From NCBI GenBank assembly GCA_022376925.1, contig JAIOJX010000004.1, forward strand, positions 178,279,501 through 178,343,500: a stretch of DNA of 64,000 bases, written 5' to 3'. Shown piece by piece: positions 32,852-45,015 of this stretch. The position numbers and the translations under genes were made by a program. This DNA comes from Tragulus kanchil (taxonomy: Eukaryota > Chordata > Mammalia > Artiodactyla > Tragulidae). Each line of letters opens with the position of its first letter. Position 1 is the stretch's first letter. The notes below the pieces were generated by a model. That model was not told the origin of the DNA and made no database searches. It saw nothing but the letters and a program-made list of their open reading frames with translations.

Positions 32852-32973
32852 GGGAACCCCCTAGCAGTCCATTGGTTAGGACTCCAAACTTCCCCTGCTG
32901 GGGGCCTGGGTTTGATCCCTGACTGGGGGACTAAGATCCTGCAAGCTGTGTAGTGAGGCCAAAAAAAACCCCC
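32852..32973 (+). mobile_element. tRNA-derived SINE, copy in duplication 8B
   Basis: Second copy of 31772-31893. The A-run/C-run boundary differs by one base. Confidence 0.93.
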
Positions 32974-33065
32974 AAAAGATTAAAGTTAAGAACAAAAGAG
33001 GACTCAAGAGTTTCCTGTTGGGATGTATGAACCCATTTCAAGTTATTGTTACAAATAATTCCCAT

Positions 33066-33540
33066 GTCTTGAGGGCTTGCTCTGAATCAGGCATTGTTCT
33101 CAACACTTAATCGTGTATTATTTTATCTTATCTTCTTAACTAACCTGAACGGGTTCGTTTTAGTTACATTATTCCCATTTTACAGGTGAGAAAGTGGAGA
33201 CACAGGACAGATAAGTAACTTCCCTGGGTTGCACAGCTGGAAGACACGCAGGCCTGCTCAGTGCTCAGTTGCGTCCAACTCTTTGTGACCCAATGGACTG
33301 TAGCCTGCCAGGCTCCTCTGTCCATGGGACTTCGCAGGCAAGAGTACTGAAGTGGGTTGCCATTTCCTTCCCCAGGGGAAATTTTCCTGGCCTAGGGATC
33401 CAACCCGTGTCTCTTGCATCTTCTGCATTGGCAAGAGGCTTCTTTACCCCTGGACCACTGGAAGATAGCAGAGCTGAAATTTCAGCCTGGGCCGCCCAGC
33501 TCCTAACTCTCTTCTTGCCGACTCTGCTTACTGCCCACCT
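33066..33540 (-). mobile_element. MIR remnant split by a Bov-A2 SINE
   Basis: The complement of MIR runs 33066-33251 (CATTATTCCCATTTTACAGG, GATAAGTAACTTCCCTGGGT, GCACAGCTGGAAGAC). It resumes at 33457 (AAGATAGCAGAGCTGAAATT, TGACTCTGCTTACTGCCC-like). Duplication 9 begins inside it at 33151. Confidence 0.8.
33252..33456 (-). mobile_element. Bov-A2-type SINE inside MIR
   Basis: On the plus strand, CAACTCTTTGTGACCCAATG, CTCCTCTGTCCATGGGACTT and GTGGGTTGCCATTTCCTTCC are the complement of the Bov-A2 body. CTGGAAGACACGCAG (33237-33251) and CTGGAAGATAGCAG (33457-33470) are the imperfect target site duplication. Confidence 0.93.
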
Positions 33541-33686
33541 AAGGCTGAAATCCACCTGAGGATGAACTCTGAGGACGGAGGCCTGAAGCCACTAAGTTCT
33601 TGAGATTAGCTTAAATTTAAACAAGAAAATCTTAACTGTCCTTCATTGCCAGGGCAACTAACTGTCCTGTGGGCTGGATTAATTAT

Positions 33687-33687
<1 letters not shown>

Positions 33688-33720
<33 letters not shown>
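33688..33720. repeat. (GT)n microsatellite
   Basis: About 16 GT units follow AATTATAC, without an adjoining SINE. Duplicated at 34797-34829. Confidence 0.95.
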
Positions 33721-33723
<3 letters not shown>

Positions 33724-33944
33724 AGTTGGAGTATCCATTTTTCTTTTCTTCACTCTAGTGACCTGGTCTACCACCTCTTGTCTTCCCGAGACAGTAAGTT
33801 GTTCTGGGCAGTCAGCGTACATGGTTTAAGCATCTGCATGTGTGTACGTATTTATCAGACCTGACAGAAGTCAAATCAAATTTAGATACTGTGGTTTTAC
33901 TTTCGGAGTGATGGAATTTACTCTTGGGGCTGAAAAGCCAGCAT

Positions 33945-34190
33945 CTTTTTCCCCCGCTACTTTTTTCCCAAGGCGACCCTGTTTGCCCAGCCTCCGGGAC
34001 AGACGCGGTGGGGTTCCCGGAGGCGTGCAGCGGGGGGTAGCAGGTCCAGCCACTGCATCCTCCGTGCAGACAGGAGGCAGCCATGCTCTGACCTGTGGAG
34101 GAGAGCTCTAGAGCCCTGAGCTGCACGGGGTTGCAGGAGCCCGGAGGCCGGTTCAGGAGAAGCCAGGCGCCGCAGGAGCCCTGTGAAAGG
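33945..34190. other. Small CpG-rich patch
   Basis: I counted about 14 CpG in roughly 240 bases, against a CpG-poor background, with GC-rich blocks such as GGACAGACGCGGTGGGGTTC. It is too short for a confident CpG island. Frames of 60-149 aa here match no known protein. A copy lies at 35054-35300. Confidence 0.5.
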
Positions 34191-34361
34191 GATGGTCGAC
34201 TTTTCGGGTTGACTGAGATGACATCATTGAAAAGGGCCTGAACTTTCAGTGTTTTTTTCAAAGGGTTCGTTAGTTACATTATTCCCATTTTACAGGTGAG
34301 AAAGTGGAGACACAGGACAGATAAGTAACTTCCCTGGGTTGCACAGCTGGAAGACACGCAG

Positions 34362-34565
34362 GCCTGCTCAGTGCTCAGTTGCGTCCAACTCTTTGTGACC
34401 CAATGGACTGTAGCCTGCCAGGCTCCTCTGTCCATGGGACTTCGCAGGCAAGAGTACTGAAGTGGGTTGCCATTTCCTTCCCCAGGGAATTGTCCTGGCC
34501 TAGGGATCCAACCCGTGTCTCTTGCATCTTCTGCATTGGCAAGAGGCTTCTTTACCCCTGGACCA
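34362..34565 (-). mobile_element. Bov-A2-type SINE, copy in duplication 9B
   Basis: Second copy of 33252-33456, with a short deletion or rearrangement in the CCCCAGGG region near 34483. Confidence 0.93.
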
Positions 34566-34794
34566 CTGGAAGATAGCAGAGCTGAAATTTCAGCCTGGGC
34601 CGCCCAGCTCCTAACTCTCTTCTTGCCGACTCTGCTTACTGCCCACCTAAGGCTGAAATCCACCTGAGGATGAACTCTGAGGACGGAGGCCTGAAGCCAC
34701 TAAGTTCTTGAGATTAGCTTAAATTTAAACAAGAAAATCTTAACTGTCCTTCATTGCCAGGGCAACTAACTGTCCTGTGGGCTGGATTAATTAT

Positions 34795-34796
<2 letters not shown>

Positions 34797-34829
<33 letters not shown>
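34797..34829. repeat. (GT)n microsatellite, copy in duplication 9B
   Basis: Second copy of 33688-33720. The identical length in both copies argues for very recent or artificial duplication, because such tracts mutate quickly. Confidence 0.95.
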
Positions 34830-34831
<2 letters not shown>

Positions 34832-35689
34832 AGTTGGAGTATCCATTTTTCTTTTCTTCACTCTAGTGACCTGGTCTACCACCTCTTGTCTTCCCGAGAC
34901 AGTAAGTTGTTCTGGGCAGTCAGCGTACATGGTTTAAGCATCTGCATGTGTGTACGTATTTATCAGACCTGACAGAAGTCAAATCAAATTTAGATACTGT
35001 GGTTTTACTTTCGGAGTGATGGAATTTACTCTTGGGGCTGAAAAGCCAGCATCTTTTTCCCCCGCTACTTTTTTCCCAAGGCGACCCTGTTTGCCCAGCC
35101 TCCGGGACAGACGCGGTGGGGTTCCCGGAGGCGTGCAGCGGGGGGTAGCAGGTCCAGCCACTGCATCCTCCGTGCAGACAGGAGGCAGCCCTGCTCTGAC
35201 CTGTGGAGGAGAGCTCTAGAGCCCTGAGCTGCACCGGGGTTGCAGGAGCCCGGAGGCCGGTTCAGGAGAAGCCAGGCGCCCGCAGGAGCCCTGTGAAAGG
35301 GTGTGAATGAGTCACTTGACTTTTCGGGTTGACTGAGATGACTTCTGTTGATTTTCTTCGAATTTAGATGTGTTATCAGTGTTCACACGTTGGGCATAAC
35401 GGGAAGATAAGTGAACATTTTCTTCATAGAGCCTGACCGTCGGCAGGGTGGTGATAAGATTCGGGGTAAGATGTGACTCTGCAAGAATGCTCCGGTCAGC
35501 GCGTGTGGCGTGTGTGCCCATGTGCACCAGGGCCTGGCGGGGCACGTCAGCGTGTTCTGAGCTGGGAGGAAACCCAGTGTGACAGGCGCGAGTGTTTTCT
35601 GTCACTGTGTGCAGGTTGGTCGGTGTTTCTGTTTGCCATTTTAGGGCATGAGAAGGCACTTCAGATTTGTCCCCCTTTAACTTCATGGC

Positions 35690-35905
35690 CTGGGAAAAGC
35701 ACTGGCTTTCTAAACCTTGGGTCTTCCACAATAACCAGACGATGGTTGGTCCTTTGGTCGAGTGTTTGAGTGCTAGAAGCTTCCTTAACCTCTCTGGTCT
35801 CAGTTTCCTCACCTTTAAAATGGATATAACCATGGACCCGTCTTGGGCAGAGTTAAAGAGACTAACATGTTGAGTGTTAAAGAGGGGTCCCTGGTAGTTA
35901 GTTTG
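35690..35905 (+). mobile_element. MIR-like SINE remnant
   Basis: The diagnostic part is CTTCCTTAACCTCTCTGGTC, CTCAGTTTCCTCACCTTTAA and AATGGATATAACC. The antisense 212-aa frame at 35312-35950 lies across it and is therefore not credible as a gene. Confidence 0.75.
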
Positions 35906-36123
35906 CACTAAATTGGTATGTATATTAATGCATGTATTTTGTCTATACAATTTTATATTTGACAGAGAGTCACTCCACTGCTTGCAACAAAATAGATGCT
36001 TGGTAAATATTTGTTAGTGAAATACATGTGTGGTAACTTGTTCTGAATGCTCAGTAGTGTGTAATCCAGGGACAGACAGGCAAACTTGGATATTATGATT
36101 CTTGTCTCCTGTAAAGAAATATA

Positions 36124-36330
36124 TGGTGGTTTAGTCGCTAAGTTGTGTCTGACTCTTGTGACCCCCTGGACTGTAGCCTGTCAGGCTCCTCTGTCCATGG
36201 AATTCTCCAGCCGAGAATACTGAAGTGGATTACCATTCCTTTCACCAGAGGATCTTCCTGACCTAGGAATCAAACCCAGGTCTCTGGCATTGGAGGAAGA
36301 TTCTTTACCTACTGAACTATGAGGACTTCA
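36124..36330 (-). mobile_element. Bov-A2-type SINE
   Basis: The plus strand shows the complement: TTTAGTCGCTAAGTTGTGTC, CTCCTCTGTCCATGGAATTC and CAAACCCAGGTCTCTGGCAT. The tail shows GAGGACTTC instead of the usual GGGAAGC, so the head is mutated. Confidence 0.92.
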
Positions 36331-36332
36331 AG

Positions 36333-37199
36333 CAGAGCGCTCTGCAATCAAGCATCTCTGCCGAGAAGCAGGGAGACAGGACTATTCTGCACGAAGATCA
36401 CAAAGGACATGGCCTGAAAAACTGAGCTAGAGACCATCACTTGAAGAAGAGTAGCAGTGTCCACAACTCAACCCAATCAACAGAATTCCCTAATATGGTA
36501 AAAACAGAAACCAAACAACAACAACAAAAAACAAAAGAACCTCTTTAAAACTGTAAAATATATGTTATTTTTGAGTCTAAAAAATAAACGAATATGAGAA
36601 ACAGGAGTCTGATCCCTGACCTGTATTTACTTTCTAATAATGACAGCTTCAACTTGAATCATTTCATTTAAAAAATAGAATGAACACTATAATGCTTTAG
36701 GAGCTGATACAGTATGACAAGAGTCCTTTAATATTAGGTTGAATCATATGAAACTGCCACTTGTTTTGGTAAAAAAAAAGGTCAGATGTCAATTTTGAAT
36801 GGTTCAGCCTAATATATTAACACTTAAGCTAATTGACAGTAAATCAAAGCTCTTGTATTACCTTACCCTTTATTGCCTTTTAACCATGACAATAAAACTA
36901 ACTTGGCCAATTTCCTCCCCCTTAGTCTCTTAGAATTTGTGCACAGTAGGTGCTAAACAGATGCCTTGCTAATTGAGTAGTGTTTTCCATCTTCTCTCAA
37001 AAATTAGGCCAAAATTTTGCTACACTACCTAATGCTGAGACTGCCCCAAACTATAATTAACAAAGCGTTAGCTTCATTTCATGTTTCATGATTTAGATAA
37101 ATCCTCTCTGTTCCTTGTTGGGGCAGCACTGGGAAGCTAATTAATACATTATTAATACATCGTAGAGGCAGACAAGACCCGGCTTGCATGCACAGCATG
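36333..37199. other. Unique AT-rich non-coding stretch
   Basis: No repeat family is clear beyond A-rich runs near 36515. The part 36780-37160 is repeat-free with several TAAT/ATTA cores (for example TAATTAATAC near 37139). No exon seen. Confidence 0.5.
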
Positions 37200-39388
37200 A
37201 CAGGAATAAATTCAGGTCAGAAATACTGTTGCAAATAAGAACAAATGTTATGATAACAATGAGAAATGATCGTTTATATGACACATCGCTGCACATTAAG
37301 ATGCATTATGGACTTACAAATGAAGTGAATGGTAGAATCAGGCAGCCTTGCCCTGATGGTGCCCATCACTTAGGGTCCACTTGGGGCATCCAAAGTGCCC
37401 TGCAATAAACTAGAAATGATCACCTTGGGGATCCCAGGATTGAAGAGCATCATTAGTATTCATATAAGGTTTCATAACAGTTGGGGTTGGCCCCAAACTT
37501 AGGAGCGTCTCCTGAAATAACTGAGCAGACAGCATGAAATGGTTTTCAATTCAGAAAGTAAAGAGCTCCTTCTATGGGGGAAGAGATGGGAAAGCTCAAG
37601 AAGGAGTGTGAATTTCCTGTGAGTTATTGCACCTCCCTGGGCCTCAGTTTCCGCATATATGTTAAGTACCTCCCAGAGGACAGTCCTTCTGTATAACATT
37701 GTCGTTGCCTGTGATTATACCTTCAAATGCTGTGTCTTTCGTTGGTGGGGAAAGCAAGAGCTCTAAAATGTCTTATTTTGGTTTTGGTTGACCCAGCTCT
37801 GTGAGAGCAGCCACATTGCATAAGCAGAGTTCTGAGAAAACAGAGTTGCTTTCATTTTTTCAAACAGAAGAACCACAGTCCTCCCTATGCTTAGATCCTT
37901 ATACAAATTAAATATATGGGTAAGAGAGAGCTCACGAAATCAGCCATGTTAACTTTTCCCTCAGCGCTGTGGATTTTTCTTAGAGATTTTTTTTTTTGGA
38001 GCATGGAGTACGCACAGTTCTGCTCCATCTAACGAGACCCCAGCCCAAGGTGACATGCTCCTACAATAATGCCTTTGTGCTAATTACATTGTAGAATAGT
38101 TAGGGCAAGAATAGTTCCAAACATACTTGAGGTAATAACCAGTCACATAGCCAGAAGGTCAACAGTTCAATCAAAGAGAGAAAAAATTAGCATATCTTAA
38201 GAAAGAGTGTAAGTGGTTTTGTACAAGAACTCTCATTGAAGTCTACAAGAATGCCTAAAATGCTGATAAGCTAGGTAATTCTATAGTTCCCGAATACAGG
38301 AAATAAATTTCAGGTCAGAAATACTGTTGCAAATAAGAACAAATGTTATGATAACAATGAGAAATGATCGTTTATATGACACATCGCTGCACATTAAGAT
38401 GCATTATGGACTTACAAATGAAGTGAATGGTAGAATCAGGCAGCCTTGCCCTGATGGTGCCCATCACTTAGGGTCCACTTGGGGCATCCAAAGTGCCCTG
38501 CAATAAACTAGAAATGATCACCTTGGGGATCCCAGGATTGAAGAGCATCATTAGTATTCATATAAGGTTTCATAACAGTTGGGGTTGGCCCCAAACTTAG
38601 GAGCGTCTCCTGAAATAACTGAGCAGACAGCATGAAATGGTTTTCAATTCAGAAAGTAAAGAGCTCCTTCTATGGGGGAAGAGATGGGAAAGCTCAAGAA
38701 GGAGTGTGAATTTCCTGTGAGTTATTGCACCTCCCTGGGCCTCAGTTTCCGCATATATGTTAAGTACCTCCCAGAGGACAGTCCTTCTGTATAACATTGT
38801 CGTTGCCTGTGATTATACCTTCAAATGCTGTGTCTTTCGTTGGTGGGGAAAGCAAGAGCTCTAAAATGTCTTATTTTGGTTTTGGTTGACCCAGCTCTGT
38901 GAGAGCAGCCACATTGCATAAGCAGAGTTCTGAGAAAACAGAGTTGCTTTCATTTTTCAAACAGAAGAACCACAGTCCTCCCTATGCTTAGATCCTTATA
39001 CAAATTAAATATATGGGTAAGAGAGAGCTCACGAAATCAGCCATGTTAACTTTTCCCTCAGCGCTGTGGATTTTTCTTAGAGATTTTTTTTTTTGGAGCA
39101 TGGAGTACGCACAGTTCTGCTCCATCTAACGAGACCCCAGCCCAAGGTGACATGCTCCTACAATAATGCCTTTGTGCTAATTACATTGTAGAATAGTTAG
39201 GGCAAGAATAGTTCCAAACATACTTGAGGTAATAACCAGTCACATAGCCAGAAGGTCAACAGTTCAATCAAAGAGAGAAAAAATTAGCATATCTTAAGAA
39301 AGAGTGTAAGTGGTTTTGTACAAGAACTCTCATTGAAGTCTACAAGAATGCCTAAAATGCTGATAAGCTAGGTAATTCTATAGTTCCC
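37200..39388. repeat. Direct duplication 10 (unit about 1.09 kb)
   Basis: Copy A is 37200-38291 and copy B is 38296-39388 with a 4-base filler. The copies differ at short A, T and TTT runs near the start (37203-37212 against 38299-38311) and in a T-run near 37856. No young retroposon lies in this unit, so the duplication does not depend on a repeat family. Confidence 0.97.
38292..38295. other. Four-base filler at duplication junction 10
   Basis: GAAT separates the two copies of a repeat-free unit. It shows that the joining does not need retroposon homology. Confidence 0.8.
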
Positions 39389-41433
39389 TTTTTAACTCGT
39401 TGAAAGCCCCCGATTTCAAGGTGCAGTGTCTGAGAACAAGAAGCCTCTGGCAGGTGAAGGGAGAAAATGTGTACTTCGGGAAGTTGGCTGGAGTTTTAGG
39501 TGAGGGGTATGTGCCAGGACTGTAGTGGAGGTGGGGTGTGCTGGGCTGCTGGTGAAAGAACAGAGGCGATGCTGAAGAGCTGGCATCGAATGAGGGCTCC
39601 GGGCCAATCTTCTGTTATAGGAGCAACTCAGCTTTAATCCACGACAACAATAAATCCCTCCAGTAACTGTACCTCAAGCTTCTATAAACAAAAGTACAAT
39701 CTGCTCTCATCAGTGCGGGTTCACAACAGGTCTGATCTTTTCCCCCAGATTTCCATTTTCCTATGATTTCTAATGAACATAAAAGAACAATTACAGAAAA
39801 GAACAAGTAGAAACTATACCCATTGCTGTCTGTTTGAAATGACTGAAGTTGTCTTTTATTTCAAAGGACGTAGTATTTTCATTTATTTTACAAATATTTA
39901 TTGTACTTGACAATAGTCATATGGCTGATCATTTTAGAAATGATTCCTAAAAAAGACTTCCGGCTCTGCCAAAGGTAAAGCGTTCAAATAATAAAACAGC
40001 TCAAGAACTGTTTTAAATGTGCTTAAGTGGGGGGTCTCTTTCATTCTCCAAGAGCCCCATACTCTGCGCATGAGTTCCTTTCAATATGAGTGCAATGAAG
40101 GTGGAATTGTGTGGAACGCAGTCCATGGACTATTGATCTGAATGGGTACTGTATTCAGTAGATAATATACAGCTAGCCTGGGATGCGAAGGGTGGCTTTT
40201 CTTATTTAAACTTCAGGAAAACTTTGAGGCTAAAAATCAAGTTAGAATGAAAGTTACTCAATTCAGTAACTTTTAACTCGGATGGGGTCCTTCGTGTTCA
40301 TTTAAAATATGAAATATTGCAAATGAAAAAAATGAAAATGAGTAAGAAGCCTCCATGTGCCCACCACTCATTTTTTTTTTTTTTTTTGATGAGTCTATTT
40401 AATAGACCCTGTTTCATTGCAGAGGGTCCTACAGTCAGTTGCTCAAGTGAGGACATTTTTGTATCTGAGATCAGCCTCCAGGGACGCAGCCTTTTCGTAC
40501 GACATTTTTGGTCCATGAAATTCTCTCCTTTATCCTCTGGCCATTTTGCTTTGAGCTCCTGTGTCCACTTGTGGAGGGAGGGTGGGCTGGGCCTGGCAGA
40601 TGGTAGGACAGCCGTGCTCTTGAGCAGGTGGCAAGGAGATCAATACCCACATGCATAATTTAAGGCTAATTTGAGTGCTGGGGAGAAAGAGATGGATTCT
40701 GTCTGGGGAAGAATGGGAGAGAGAGAGTGGGTTTGGGTCTACCCTCTGAAGGTTAGCTGAGATTTGGGAAGGTGATTGCGGGGGAGGAGGATCCTCAGGG
40801 GAGAGTGACGGCCTAGTTCCAGAATGGTGAGCAGACAGTCCTTGGACCAGTGGGATGGATGTGCTTTGGCTATAAGAAATGTTAAAGACATCTAGCTTTT
40901 TGATAGAGGAGTCAATGCCTCAAATTCTCTAATTTTCTCTTCCAACTGAGTTACCAAGTCTTATTAAACTTTTATATATCATCCAGCTACTTTTTAAGTG
41001 CCCTAATCATATAATACAGTCATAATTTACTTTGAGAGGGTATGTTACAGTTTCCAAATGGTTTTTTTAATGCACATTATTACATTTGATCCATATAACA
41101 GCCCTGTGACACCACAGACTCATCTCCAGGAGCTATTTCCTTTGAAAATAACTACTAGTTAGAGAAACTACTAGCTATAGAAATCAGACAAATTTCCACT
41201 GGCAGCTTTATTGGGTTAGAAGCACAAGCCAGGATAAAATCAGCAGTTTGGGAGAAATGAAAGGAGGGTCCCCAAACAATCAGAGATTGAGAGTCGCAGG
41301 AGAATGATGAGACTGTGGTGTTGGAAATGGAGAGAGGTACAGAAGAGACAAGAGTGCAGCAGAGAGTACAGGATGAGGCGGGAGGTGATAGTCCAGTACT
41401 GGGTGGGCGGTTGTCCTCAGCACACCCACTGAA
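39389..41433. other. Unique non-coding stretch
   Basis: About 2 kb with no SINE, LINE or exon recognised. A T-run lies at 40371-40387. Frames at 40317-40658 and 41155-41436 cross homopolymers or low-complexity sequence and match nothing known. Confidence 0.5.
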
Positions 41434-43542
41434 CACACAGCCAGATCAAGGTCAATACTTGTTTACCATTGTGTATATGTTGAATGGTACACAATTCAAA
41501 AACATAAAATGGTGGCTTTTAGAAAATGGATATTAAAAAATAAAAATATAAAACATGGATAAAAATATAGAATATGGATAGAGTGACAAATATTTTTTGT
41601 ATTTTTAGTGACATTGATATTTTTATGACATGTTATAAAAATCTGCGTGCTCTCTCATTCTACAACTTCCCATCCACTGTGACTTTGATCAACTGTTTTT
41701 CAATGCACACACCTAAACGGTGCACTTTTGTAACTACGTTACAAAGCTGAAACAACCAGAGCATGGTGATTGTTGTAATCTAGTTGGAATAAATCTCACT
41801 GACGTAGGCTGTACCAACATATCCATTTAGCCTGCTGCAAATCAGTTTGCTTTTCTACTGAGAGACATGATGTGAAATGAAATTAATCCAGTTGCAACAA
41901 AGCAAGTGCATTCAGTTGAATAAATCTCTTTACATGAAGGAAAATCCACGTGGCAGTATAATGCCTTCTCTGGAACTGAACAAATGCGTTTATCCCAGCT
42001 TTATTTACAGTGAAATCCACATCAGACCTATTTTATATGATAGTGCGCTCTATTGTCCTTAGGTGGAGGTCACAGAGAGCCTTTGCAGGACAGCTAAAAT
42101 TTTACAATGGAGCTTAGCCTGAGGACTGCTGTTTCAATTAGACTATGAACTCAGCAAAGACTGACAACTCCTTGGAGAGAGAAGAGAGTCATAAAAACCA
42201 ACAGAAGCATGTATATCCTTTTCTACTCTCTCTTCTTTGCTTCATGGTCAAAAAGGCAATCTACACACATAGTGTCTATTTAATAAATAGATTTTGGTGC
42301 TGAGTATCACAAGCAGGCAATGCTTGAAGAGGGTTCAGAGAACGACAAAGGGGTTAAGAGGCTGGGCAGAGACTCTTAGGGTGACACGCTACTTAAACCG
42401 AGGTTCTTTAGCCTGGAGCAGTGAAAGCTGGCTTTGGCGACTGCGAAGGTAGTTGGTGTTATCGACAATTACCGAAGGTTAGAAAGCACACAGCCAGATC
42501 AAGGTCAATACTTGTTTACCATTGTGTATATGTTGAATGGTACACAATTCAAAAACATAAAATGGTGGCTTTTAGAAAATGGATATTAAAAAATAAAAAT
42601 ATAAAACATGGATAAAAATATAGAATATGGATAGAGTGACAAATATTTTTTGTATTTTTAGTGACATTGATATTTTTATGACATGTTATAAAAATCTGCG
42701 TGCTCTCTCATTCTACAACTTCCCATCCACTGTGACTTTGATCAACTGTTTTTCAATGCACACACCTAAACGGTGCACTTTTGTAACTACGTTACAAAAG
42801 CTGAAACAACCAGAGCATGGTGATTGTTGTAATCTAGTTGGAATAAATCTCACTGACGTAGGCTGTACCAACATATCCATTTAGCCTGCTGCAAATCAGT
42901 TTGCTTTTCTACTGAGAGACATGATGTGAAATGAAATTAATCCAGTTGCAACAAAGCAAGTGCATTCAGTTGAATAAATCTCTTTACATGAAGGAAAATC
43001 CACGTGGCAGTATAATGCCTTCTCTGGAACTGAACAAATGCGTTTATCCCAGCTTTATTTACAGTGAAATCCACATCAGACCTATTTTATATGATAGTGC
43101 GCTCTATTGTCCTTAGGTGGAGGTCACAGAGAGCCTTTGCAGGACAGCTAAAATTTTACAATGGAGCTTAGCCTGAGGACTGCTGTTTCAATTAGACTAT
43201 GAACTCAGCAAAGACTGACAACTCCTTGGAGAGAGAAGAGAGTCATAAAAACCAACAGAAGCATGTATATCCTTTTCTACTCTCTTCTTTGCTTCATGGT
43301 CAAAAAGGCAATCTACACACATAGTGTCTATTTAATAAATAGATTTTGGTGCTGAGTATCACAAGCAGGCAATGCTTGAAGAGGGTTCAGAGAACGACAA
43401 AGGGGTTAAGAGGCTGGGCAGAGACTCTTAGGGTGACACGCTACTTAAACCGAGGTTCTTTAGCCTGGAGCAGTGAAAGCTGGCTTTGGCGACTGCGAAG
43501 GTAGTTGGTGTTATCGACAATTACCGAAGGTTAGAAAGCACA
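41434..43542. repeat. Direct duplication 11 (unit about 1.06 kb)
   Basis: Copy A is 41434-42490 and copy B is 42487-43542, sharing CACA at the junction. Offset moves from 1053 to 1054 and back. Differences include one A near 41744/42797 and a CT pair near 42226/43280. The unit is AT-rich and free of young SINEs. Confidence 0.97.
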
Positions 43543-43680
43543 GAGCGCGCACTGTAGGATGAAAGGCCGTCAACTTACATCCGGTAAGGTGATTTAGGGT
43601 AGGGAATGTGGAAGCAGTTTTGACTCAGACGGATTATAAGGCCTCATGATACACAGGTCCTTAGGAAATCTTTCTTTGGG

Positions 43681-43899
43681 AGGCTTCCCTGGTGGTCCAG
43701 TGGTTTAAGAATCCACCTTGTAATGCCGGGGACGTGGATTTGGATCCTGGTCCTGGTCAAGATCCCCATGCCGCAGAGCATGTGAGCCCACGTGCCACAA
43801 CTAGAGAGTCCATGGGCCAAAACGAAAATTCTTGCATGATGCCATGAAGATCCTGAGTGCCACTACTAAGACGCATCGCAGCCAAATAAATAAATATTG
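43681..43899 (+). mobile_element. CHR-type SINE with perfect target site duplication
   Basis: It starts AGGCTTCCCTGGTGGTCCAG and ends CGCAGCCAAATAAATAAAT. A perfect 11-bp CTTTCTTTGGG lies at 43670-43680 and 43913-43923. Confidence 0.95.
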
Positions 43900-43923
43900 T
43901 TTAAAAAGCAGCCTTTCTTTGGG

Positions 43924-44638
43924 CGTGTTACAGGTGAAGAGCAGACCACCTTTCTGAAATGAGTTGGGTGCTGTGCAGTACGGAAACAACTCGGAGGATC
44001 TCTCAAGTCCTATTCCATTCATCTTATCCTATGAATTTTCAGCAGCCAGTGTCAGGATCCGACTTGCTTCTTGCCCACCTCACTCCATAGCTGGAAGCCC
44101 TTGACCTCTTCCTGTAGGTCAGCCACACTGCATACCCAGCCCTAAGCTTCTTCTCAGCTGGGAGGCATTTAAGAAGCTCACTCTAGCTAAGAGCTCAGCT
44201 AACTGTCATCAGGCCACCCCCTGTGGCTGGGCTGACTCTGAGGTGTCCCAGTTCTCACAAGTGGGGTTCTGCCTTGCACCCAAGCCTGGCTCTTACTGGA
44301 TTTACTGAAAATTCACCCGAGTCTTCCTATGCTAACAGCTGAAATCCTTTCTCGCTTTTCAGGTCTGATGTGATTTTGAGTTCACATCAGGATTCAGTAT
44401 AGGACTGAAGCTTTGTTTCTCTCCAGCCCCACCCTACCCTAGCTCAGACCCAATGTCCAGTTTCTGACCTCCAACCCCCAGCCAGTGCACAGAGCATTGG
44501 TTATGAACCTCTCAAGATCTCTCCTCGCACCTGTGGTTGGAATTCTCTGCACGCTGCCCCACCCCAGGTCCCCAATGCTGTAACTAGGACTGCCAATCCC
44601 CTTGCTCTTCGCCTGTGCCCTGGCTTCATTTTTCATGC
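43924..44638. other. Unique non-coding stretch (duplicated at 45040-45772)
   Basis: No exon or repeat recognised. The second copy reveals small losses near the end of this one, so any frame here is unreliable. Confidence 0.5.
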
Positions 44639-44796
44639 ACCGAAGGTTAGAAAGCACAGAGCGCGCACTGTAGGATGAAAGGCCGTCAACTTACATCCGG
44701 TAAGGTGATTTAGGGTAGGGAATGTGGAAGCAGTTTTGACTCAGACGGATTATAAGGCCTCATGATACACAGGTCCTTAGGAAATCTTTCTTTGGG

Positions 44797-45015
44797 AGGC
44801 TTCCCTGGTGGTCCAGTGGTTTAAGAATCCACCTTGTAATGCCTGGGACGTGGATTTGGATCCTGGTCCTGGTCAAGATCCCCATGCCGCAGAGCATGTG
44901 AGCCCACGTGCCACAACTAGAGAGTCCATGGGCCAAAACGAAAATTCTTGCATGATGCCATGAAGATCCTGAGTGCCACTACTAAGACGCATCGCAGCCA
45001 AATAAATAAATATTG
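44797..45015 (+). mobile_element. CHR-type SINE, copy in duplication 12B
   Basis: Second copy of 43681-43899, including its target site duplication. Confidence 0.95.

Larger units (their letters stand above)
30961..33065. repeat. Direct duplication 8 (unit about 1.03-1.08 kb)
   Basis: Copy A is 30961-31985 and copy B is 32044-33065, offset 1083 falling to 1080. The last part of filler 31986-32043 (about 32016-32039) is a gapped form of 30907-30932, the sequence before copy A. The unit therefore really begins near 30907 with an error-rich head. It carries L2-like, Bov-A2 and tRNA-derived SINE sequence. Confidence 0.96.
33151..35342. repeat. Direct duplication 9 (unit about 1.08 kb)
   Basis: Copy A is 33151-34225 and copy B is 34263-35342. 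Copy B lacks three Ts near 33158 and has a different run near 34485. The tail of copy A at 34192-34225 is a gapped version of 35302-35342. Filler 34226-34262 has no obvious source. The unit carries MIR interrupted by Bov-A2, a (GT)n tract and a CpG-rich patch. Confidence 0.97.

Noticed and set aside
35312..35950. The 212-aa minus-strand open frame, longest in the window
   Set aside because: No domain or known family seen. It runs antisense through a MIR remnant and across the duplication 9 boundary.
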